The notes under the pieces are model-generated. The model did no database searches, was not told where the DNA came from, and was given only the letters and a program-made list of their open reading frames with translations. The position numbers and the translations under genes were made by a program. Positions 6,734 to 9,769 of a stretch of DNA of 9,769 nt are shown piece after piece. Position 1 is the stretch's first letter, and every line of letters starts with the position of its first letter. Origin of the DNA: JBBDST01 sp040904765 (GTDB lineage Bacteria; Actinomycetota; Nitriliruptoria; Nitriliruptorales; Nitriliruptoraceae); the NCBI GenBank assembly GCA_040904765.1, contig JBBDST010000010.1, positions 1 through 9,769 on the forward strand, given 5' to 3'.

Positions 6734-8149
6734 CTATACCGGTGTTGGCGCGTTTGGTGGCGGTGGGCCTGACGAGTTGTGCACGGACCCACCCCGGGCA
6801 AGATTGGCAAACTTCGTGAGATGGTCAAGAAATGCCAGACGAACGATGCCCGTTGGGCCGTTACGGTGCTTGGCCAGAATCAGCTCCGCAATGCCTCGAT
6901 CTGGCGTGTCTTCGTCATACACCTCATCGCGGTAGATGAATGCGACAATGTCGGCATCTTGTTCGATCGAACCCGATTCACGCAGGTCGGCTAGCTGTGG
7001 CCGTTTGTCGGTACGTGACTCAGGTTGACGTGACAACTGCGATAGCGCCATTACCGGCACGTCCAGTTCTTTGGCCAGCATCTTCAAGCCTCGCGAAATT
7101 TCCGCCACTTCTTGTTGCCGTGATTCGGTTCGGCGCGGTGACTGCATCAACTGCAGATAGTCGATAACCACCAACCCAAGCCCATGTTTTTGTTTCAATC
7201 GGCGACATTTTGCCCGGATCTCCATCAGTGTGATCGAAGGAGTGTCATCGATAAACAGTGGCGCTTCAGCCAGGGCACCAAGTGCGTCGCCAAGTTTGCG
7301 CCAGTCGGCGTCATCGAGCCGACCGGTACGGATCCGTGACGAGTCAATCCGGGCTTCTGACGAGAGCAGCCGGTTGACGATCTCAAGTTTTGACATTTCA
7401 AGGCTGAACAGGATGGCTGGTACCCCAAGCCGTGCAGTCACAAAATGGGTTACTCCCAGCGCGAGACTGGATTTACCCATCGCAGGTCGAGCGGCAACAA
7501 TCACCAAGTTTTGGGGTTGAAGTCCTGCCGTAAGCCGGTCAAGATCGTCAAAGCCGGTCGCAAGGCCGGTGATTTCCGAGTTTTGCTCCGCAAGTTTTTC
7601 AAGCTGTTCAAACGAGGCGTTCAGCAGTTCGCCAAGGCGCGCATATTCGCTTGTGGTGTTGCTTTGCGCAACGTCATAAATCATCGATTCGGCGCGGTCA
7701 ACAACCTGTTCAGCTTCATCGGTTGATTCGTAACCGAGCTTGACGACCGCTGTTCCGGCGTCAATCAGCCGTCGAAGCAACGCCTTTTCGCGCACAATCC
7801 GCGCATAATAGGCTGCGTTGGCAGCCGTTGGCACGGCAACGGTAAGTTCGTGCACACCCGACGGGCCGCCGACTTCATCTAAACGGTCATGGCGCGCCAG
7901 CCATTCGGTGACGGTGACGGTGTCAACCGGTTCGCCGGTGGCAGTGAGCTGTTGTACGGCTTCGAACACGACACGGTGTGCGTTACGATAAAAATCGTCA
8001 ACTCGCAGGAACTCAACGGCATCCGATGCGGCGGCTCGCGACAGCATTGCTGCGCCAAGCACGGACACTTCTGCCTCGAGCGAATGGGGCGGCACACGCA
8101 TCGCGATTGCCGGTCCACTGTTGGCTGGCGGCGGCATACGATCGCTCAT
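6734..8149 (-). CDS. dnaB: Replicative DNA helicase DnaB
   Basis: This 471-residue protein is the hexameric 5'-3' helicase that unwinds DNA at the replication fork and works with primase. Residues 20-120 are the N-terminal helical domain, beginning PPHSLEAE with LGAAML (31-36) just after. The RecA-like ATPase domain begins near 195. Walker A is ARPAMGKSS (220-228) with Lys226. Walker B is VVIDYLQLM (327-335) with Asp330. LSQLSRQPESR (369-379), DLRESGSIEQDAD (388-400) and KHRNGPTG (427-434) are the later DnaB motifs. The length is normal and no intein interrupts it, unlike some mycobacterial dnaB genes. The last 20 residues are a Pro-rich, probably disordered tail. ATG at 8149 has a perfect AGGAGG eight bases upstream. 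It is the last gene of the rpsF-ssb-rpsR-rplI-dnaB block and may be translationally coupled to a small ORF that overlaps its start. Confidence 0.97.
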   Translation of the reverse strand: MSDRMPPPANSGPAIAMRVPPHSLEAEVSVLGAAMLSRAAASDAVEFLRVDDFYRNAHRVVFEAVQQLTATGEPVDTVTVTEWLARHDRLDEVGGPSGVHELTVAVPTAANAAYYARIVREKALLRRLIDAGTAVVKLGYESTDEAEQVVDRAESMIYDVAQSNTTSEYARLGELLNASFEQLEKLAEQNSEITGLATGFDDLDRLTAGLQPQNLVIVAARPAMGKSSLALGVTHFVTARLGVPAILFSLEMSKLEIVNRLLSSEARIDSSRIRTGRLDDADWRKLGDALGALAEAPLFIDDTPSITLMEIRAKCRRLKQKHGLGLVVIDYLQLMQSPRRTESRQQEVAEISRGLKMLAKELDVPVMALSQLSRQPESRTDKRPQLADLRESGSIEQDADIVAFIYRDEVYDEDTPDRGIAELILAKHRNGPTGIVRLAFLDHLTKFANLARGGSVHNSSGPPPPNAPTPV

Positions 8150-8226
8150 CTGCCGCGCCTCCTGTTTGGGTGACTACAGATCGGCGGCAAGACGTCAACA
8201 CGAAGCTGACTGCTTTTAGCCGACAC
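8146..8226 (-). CDS. Possible small ORF between rplI and dnaB, overlapping the dnaB start
   Basis: The 91-bp gap between rplI and dnaB is almost filled by an open frame of 26 codons. It starts with GTG at 8226, six bases after AGGAG (8237-8233), which itself follows the rplI stop by three bases. Its TGA (8148-8146) overlaps the dnaB ATG as ATGA, the usual arrangement for translational coupling. The peptide begins MSAKSSQLRVDV and ends HPNRRRGR; it is basic and has no recognisable domain. The rare AGG-AGG-AGA codons near the end arise from the dnaB Shine-Dalgarno and could slow ribosomes. It may encode a small protein, act only as a coupling leader, or be a chance frame in an operon spacer. 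I see nothing that proves translation. Confidence 0.33.
   Translation of the reverse strand: MSAKSSQLRVDVLPPICSHPNRRRGR
8158..8163 (-). promoter_or_regulatory. Strong Shine-Dalgarno of dnaB
   Basis: On the minus strand AGGAGG lies eight bases before the dnaB ATG, the strongest ribosome binding site in the window. It fixes the start. The same bases also fall inside the small ORF at 8226-8146, where they encode Arg-Arg. Confidence 0.8.
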
Positions 8227-8231
8227 TGTCG
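8221..8231. other. Interrupted palindrome over the small-ORF start
   Basis: CGACA and TGTCG flank a single base directly over the GTG of the small ORF. In mRNA it could form a 4-bp stem with a three-base loop next to the Shine-Dalgarno AGGAG. As DNA it could be a short operator half-site pair. Short palindromes of this kind are common, so confidence is low. Confidence 0.2.
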
Positions 8232-8240
8232 TCTCCTGAA

Positions 8241-8858
8241 CTACTCGTTTACCGTTGCTTTTGACGTGTCGCTTGCCGCGTCACTTTCAACCGCTTCAAC
8301 TGCGGCAATCGCTTCTGCTACCAGCACATCTGTTGTGTCCATGTCTGGCGCGGTGGCGTCAGTGTTGAGCGGTGCCGGGGCTTCTACGTTGCCACCAACC
8401 TGGGTCACTTTGCCTTCTTCGTCGGCAACTTCGACGCTAACAACCGCCGTGACTTGCGGATGCACGCGCACCTCAACTTCGTACGATCCGATCTCTTTAA
8501 TCGGCGCACGCAACACAATGCGTTTGCGTTCGATCGCATGGCCACGTTCTTTCAGCACCCGATAAATCTCGGCCACGTTGACGGAACCGTACAAACCGCC
8601 ACGATCATCGACGCGCGCCAAAATACGCAACGAGCGGGACTCGAGCGCGTCTTTGGCTGCTTCGGCGCCAGCAAACGTCTTGGCTTCCTGAGCTTTGCGT
8701 GAACGCAGCAAACCTTCAGCCTGTTTCATCGCACCGGTCGTGGCAAGAATCGCCATGCCGCGAGGCAAGAGGAAGTTCCGGCCATAACCGTCTGCAACCT
8801 CAACAACATCGCCGGCTAGACCGAGATGGTCAACTTCACGGGTCAAAATGACCTTCAT
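8241..8858 (-). CDS. rplI: 50S ribosomal protein bL9 with long acidic C-terminal extension
   Basis: bL9 is a large-subunit protein made of two globular domains joined by a long helix; it binds 23S rRNA near the L1 stalk and helps maintain reading frame. The N-terminal domain is evident from MKVILTREVDHLGLAGDVV and the signature GYGRNFLLPRGMAI (24-37). The helix spans about 42-75, and the C-terminal domain runs from about 76 to 146. Family members are about 150 residues; this one is 205. The extra 55 or so residues are Ala-, Asp- and Glu-rich and probably disordered. Two tandem ATGs are available, at 8861 and 8858. GGAG at 8868-8865 lies three bases before the first and six before the second, so I chose 8858; the other choice adds one Met. 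The gene follows rpsR directly. Confidence 0.94.
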   Translation of the reverse strand: MKVILTREVDHLGLAGDVVEVADGYGRNFLLPRGMAILATTGAMKQAEGLLRSRKAQEAKTFAGAEAAKDALESRSLRILARVDDRGGLYGSVNVAEIYRVLKERGHAIERKRIVLRAPIKEIGSYEVEVRVHPQVTAVVSVEVADEEGKVTQVGGNVEAPAPLNTDATAPDMDTTDVLVAEAIAAVEAVESDAASDTSKATVNE

Positions 8859-8864
8859 CATGGT

Positions 8865-8868
8865 CTCC
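8865..8868 (-). promoter_or_regulatory. rplI Shine-Dalgarno overlapping the rpsR stop codon
   Basis: The minus strand reads TAGGAG: TAG (8870-8868) ends rpsR, and GGAG (8868-8865), which uses the last base of that stop, is the rplI ribosome binding site. A ribosome terminating on rpsR therefore sits on the rplI initiation site, which suggests translational coupling of bS18 and bL9. The spacing decides for the second of two ATGs. Confidence 0.65.
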
Positions 8869-9119
8869 TAGCGGGTCGTGTAGGGAATCAGCGCCATCTC
8901 GCGGGCGTTTTTCACCGCGGCGGCGAGATGCTTCTGGCATTTCGCGCAGGTGCCTGCAGTGCGCCGTGCTTTGATTTTGGCACGTTCGTTGAGGAAAGGC
9001 TTAAGCAGGCCTAAGTCTTTGTAGTCGATGTATTCGATGCCTTCTTGGCAAATCGGACACGGCTTTGGCTTACGGGGCTTGGCGTTGCGGTCTTTCGGTT
9101 TTGCGGTGCGGGGCGGCAT
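8868..9119 (-). CDS. rpsR: 30S ribosomal protein bS18, zinc-binding form
   Basis: bS18 is a small-subunit protein that pairs with bS6 on the platform of the 30S subunit. At 83 residues it has normal length. The N-terminus is very basic (MPPRTAKPKDRNAKPRKPKP) and is followed by a CPIC motif (21-24) and CAKC (58-61). Together these four Cys residues form the zinc ribbon of the C-plus type of bS18; zinc-independent paralogs lack them. The core YKDLGLLKPFLNERAKI (33-49) is typical of the family. ATG at 9119 has AAAGGAG (9132-9126) six bases upstream. It lies downstream of ssb by 81 bp, and its stop codon overlaps the rplI ribosome binding site. The presence of rpsF at the start of the operon fits, since bS6 and bS18 act as a pair. 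Confidence 0.96.
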   Translation of the reverse strand: MPPRTAKPKDRNAKPRKPKPCPICQEGIEYIDYKDLGLLKPFLNERAKIKARRTAGTCAKCQKHLAAAVKNAREMALIPYTTR

Positions 9120-9142
9120 GGGCGGCTCCTTTGAGGGGCGCG

Positions 9143-9162
9143 GCCGACACGGATGCGTCGGC
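9143..9162 (-). other. Stable RNA hairpin in the ssb-rpsR spacer
   Basis: In the minus-strand transcript GCCGACGC and GTGTCGGC form an 8-bp stem around the tetraloop AUCC. One pair is G-U, so the stem is complete only in minus-strand RNA; the plus strand has an A-C mismatch there. This favours a role in the operon mRNA. It ends 10 bases before the rpsR Shine-Dalgarno and has no U-run after it, so it is not a terminator. A second 10-bp palindrome, TCGGCGCCGA (9158-9167), overlaps it and could compete. The rest of the 81-bp spacer shows only an AT-rich patch near 9175-9182. Confidence 0.45.
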
Positions 9163-9200
9163 GCCGATTCGGGAATAAAAAGGATGTTGGGATAACCGGT

Positions 9201-9641
9201 TTAGAACGGCACGTCATCGTCTGCAGGTGGTGCTGGTGCGGCAGAGTCGCCAGACCGTGCCGATGCGCCACCGCCAGATGTTCCGGTGCGTGACACTGAA
9301 GCGCGAGCCCAACGCAGACTTGGTGCGATTTCGTCGGCTTCAATTTCGGTAGTCCACACCGTCTGACCTTCACGGTTTTCGTAGCTGCGGACTCGTACGC
9401 GACCGATCACAAGAACGCGGTCGCCTTTGCTTAAGGACTCGGCCGCGTTTTCGGCCAAGTCACGCCAGCAGTTCACGTTCATAAACGTGGTTTCTTCCTG
9501 CTGGGCACCGCTGCGGTCGTTATACCGGCGGTTTGACGCGATACGAAACGTCGTCACCGGTACGCCGCCCTGCGTAAAACGCAGTTCAGGGTCGTCGGTG
9601 AGGTTGCCGATGAACGTAATAAAGTTTGACTCAAACGCCAC
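9201..9641 (-). CDS. ssb: Single-stranded DNA-binding protein SSB
   Basis: SSB coats single-stranded DNA during replication, repair and recombination, normally as a homotetramer. Its 146 residues comprise an OB fold (about 1-108) and a flexible Gly/Ser/Ala/Pro tail ending in DDDVPF, the acidic tip that recruits partner proteins. The fold is marked by GNLTDDPELRFT (12-23), FRIASNRR (32-39), FMNVNCWRDLAENA (53-66) and KGDRVLVIGRV (72-82). The start is GTG at 9641, supported by GAGGAG six bases upstream. The gene is the usual neighbour of rpsF and rpsR. The tail is shorter than that of E. coli SSB, and a few hydrophobic and basic residues (WARASVSRTG) follow the fold directly. Confidence 0.96.
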   Translation of the reverse strand: MAFESNFITFIGNLTDDPELRFTQGGVPVTTFRIASNRRYNDRSGAQQEETTFMNVNCWRDLAENAAESLSKGDRVLVIGRVRVRSYENREGQTVWTTEIEADEIAPSLRWARASVSRTGTSGGGASARSGDSAAPAPPADDDVPF

Positions 9642-9647
9642 GTGTCA

Positions 9648-9653
9648 CTCCTC
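9648..9653 (-). promoter_or_regulatory. Ribosome binding site of ssb
   Basis: GAGGAG on the minus strand lies six bases before the GTG at 9641. It decides in favour of this non-ATG start. The rest of the 53-bp rpsF-ssb spacer shows only a four-base inverted repeat TCAC/GTGA. Confidence 0.7.
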
Positions 9654-9694
9654 GCTTCAATAAATCACTTGTTGTGAATGGTCGGCGTGGAGGA

Positions 9695-9769
9695 TCAGTT
9701 TCGGGTGCGGACGCGAACTTCAGGACGCACCGTCTTGAAGCGAATCACGTCGTCAACAATCTTTAGCTG
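9695..9769 (-). CDS. rpsF: 30S ribosomal protein bS6, C-terminal fragment
   Basis: The last 24 codons of a gene cut by the window edge end with TGA at 9697-9695. The fragment QLKIVDDVIRFKTVRPEVRV matches the C-terminal part of bS6, where I-R-F followed by a V-R-P-E-like stretch is typical. bS6 binds bS18 on the 30S platform. The position directly upstream of ssb is where rpsF is found in this operon in most bacteria. Nothing can be said of its start, leader or any bS6:bS18 mRNA-binding motif, which would lie outside the window. Confidence 0.88.
   Translation of the reverse strand, partial: QLKIVDDVIRFKTVRPEVRVRTRN

Noticed and set aside
6734..8149. Possible intein in dnaB
   Set aside because: DnaB of some actinobacteria holds an intein near the Walker A or later motifs. 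Here all motifs are continuous and the length of 471 residues is normal.
8171..8198. Possible dnaB promoter: TTGACG at 8198-8193 with TAGTCA 16 bases later on the minus strand
   Set aside because: The -35-like element is good but the -10 candidate matches the consensus at only two of six positions. The gene is explained by read-through from rplI.
7978..8565. Open frame of 195 codons on the plus strand across the dnaB and rplI genes
   Set aside because: It runs antisense to two certain genes and their spacer. The product is low-complexity Ser/Thr/Ala-rich, as expected from reading Ala/Glu-rich bL9 backwards.
1..9769. Mobile elements, CRISPR arrays, toxin-antitoxin or defence genes, tRNA or rRNA genes
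   Set aside because: I looked for transposase or integrase motifs, regularly spaced repeats, long terminal inverted repeats and tRNA-like cloverleaf ends and found none. The window is housekeeping sequence apart from two small genes of unknown function.

Overview
The window looks like a chromosomal segment from a moderately GC-rich bacterium, most likely a member of the Actinomycetota. Three things point there. The minus-strand block rpsF-ssb-rpsR-rplI-dnaB is the usual actinobacterial order. The SSB ends in the acidic tip DDDVPF. A very long single-chain biotin-dependent acyl-CoA carboxylase of the type seen in actinobacteria lies next to the block. GC content judged from a few sampled lines is in the upper 50s to low 60s percent. 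Acidimicrobiia is a reasonable guess but cannot be settled from the sequence alone.

Layout, left to right. (1) Positions 12-5537, plus strand: one 1841-residue protein carrying biotin carboxylase, biotin carrier and carboxyltransferase parts in one chain, an arrangement like eukaryotic acetyl-CoA carboxylase. (2) Positions 5534-5911, minus strand: a thioredoxin with a CGPC active site, whose stop codon overlaps the carboxylase stop tail to tail. (3) Positions 5999-6262, minus strand: a small two-helix membrane protein of unknown function. (4) A short AT-rich divergent promoter region containing a perfect 10-bp palindrome. (5) Positions 6319-6696, plus strand: a predicted secreted lipoprotein of unknown function with a W-P-D-G...L-G-C-P-x-P-G motif. 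(6) Positions 6734-9769, minus strand: a replication and ribosomal-protein operon, read in the order rpsF (only its last 24 codons), ssb, rpsR, rplI, a possible 26-codon small ORF, and dnaB.

The operon genes have good Shine-Dalgarno sequences and gaps from about -3 to 91 bp, so they are probably co-transcribed. They link two ribosomal small-subunit proteins, one large-subunit protein, single-strand DNA binding and the replicative helicase. The carboxylase, thioredoxin, membrane protein and lipoprotein show no obvious functional link to that operon or to each other.

I see no mobile element, CRISPR array, tRNA, rRNA, long repeat or phage gene. No gene-free stretch exceeds 300 bases; the longest are about 60 to 90 bases. 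I did not find a convincing previously undescribed system. The observations most worth a second look are the possible small ORF coupled to dnaB, the acidic extension of ribosomal protein bL9, and the very large one-chain carboxylase with an Asn replacing a usual ATP-site His.
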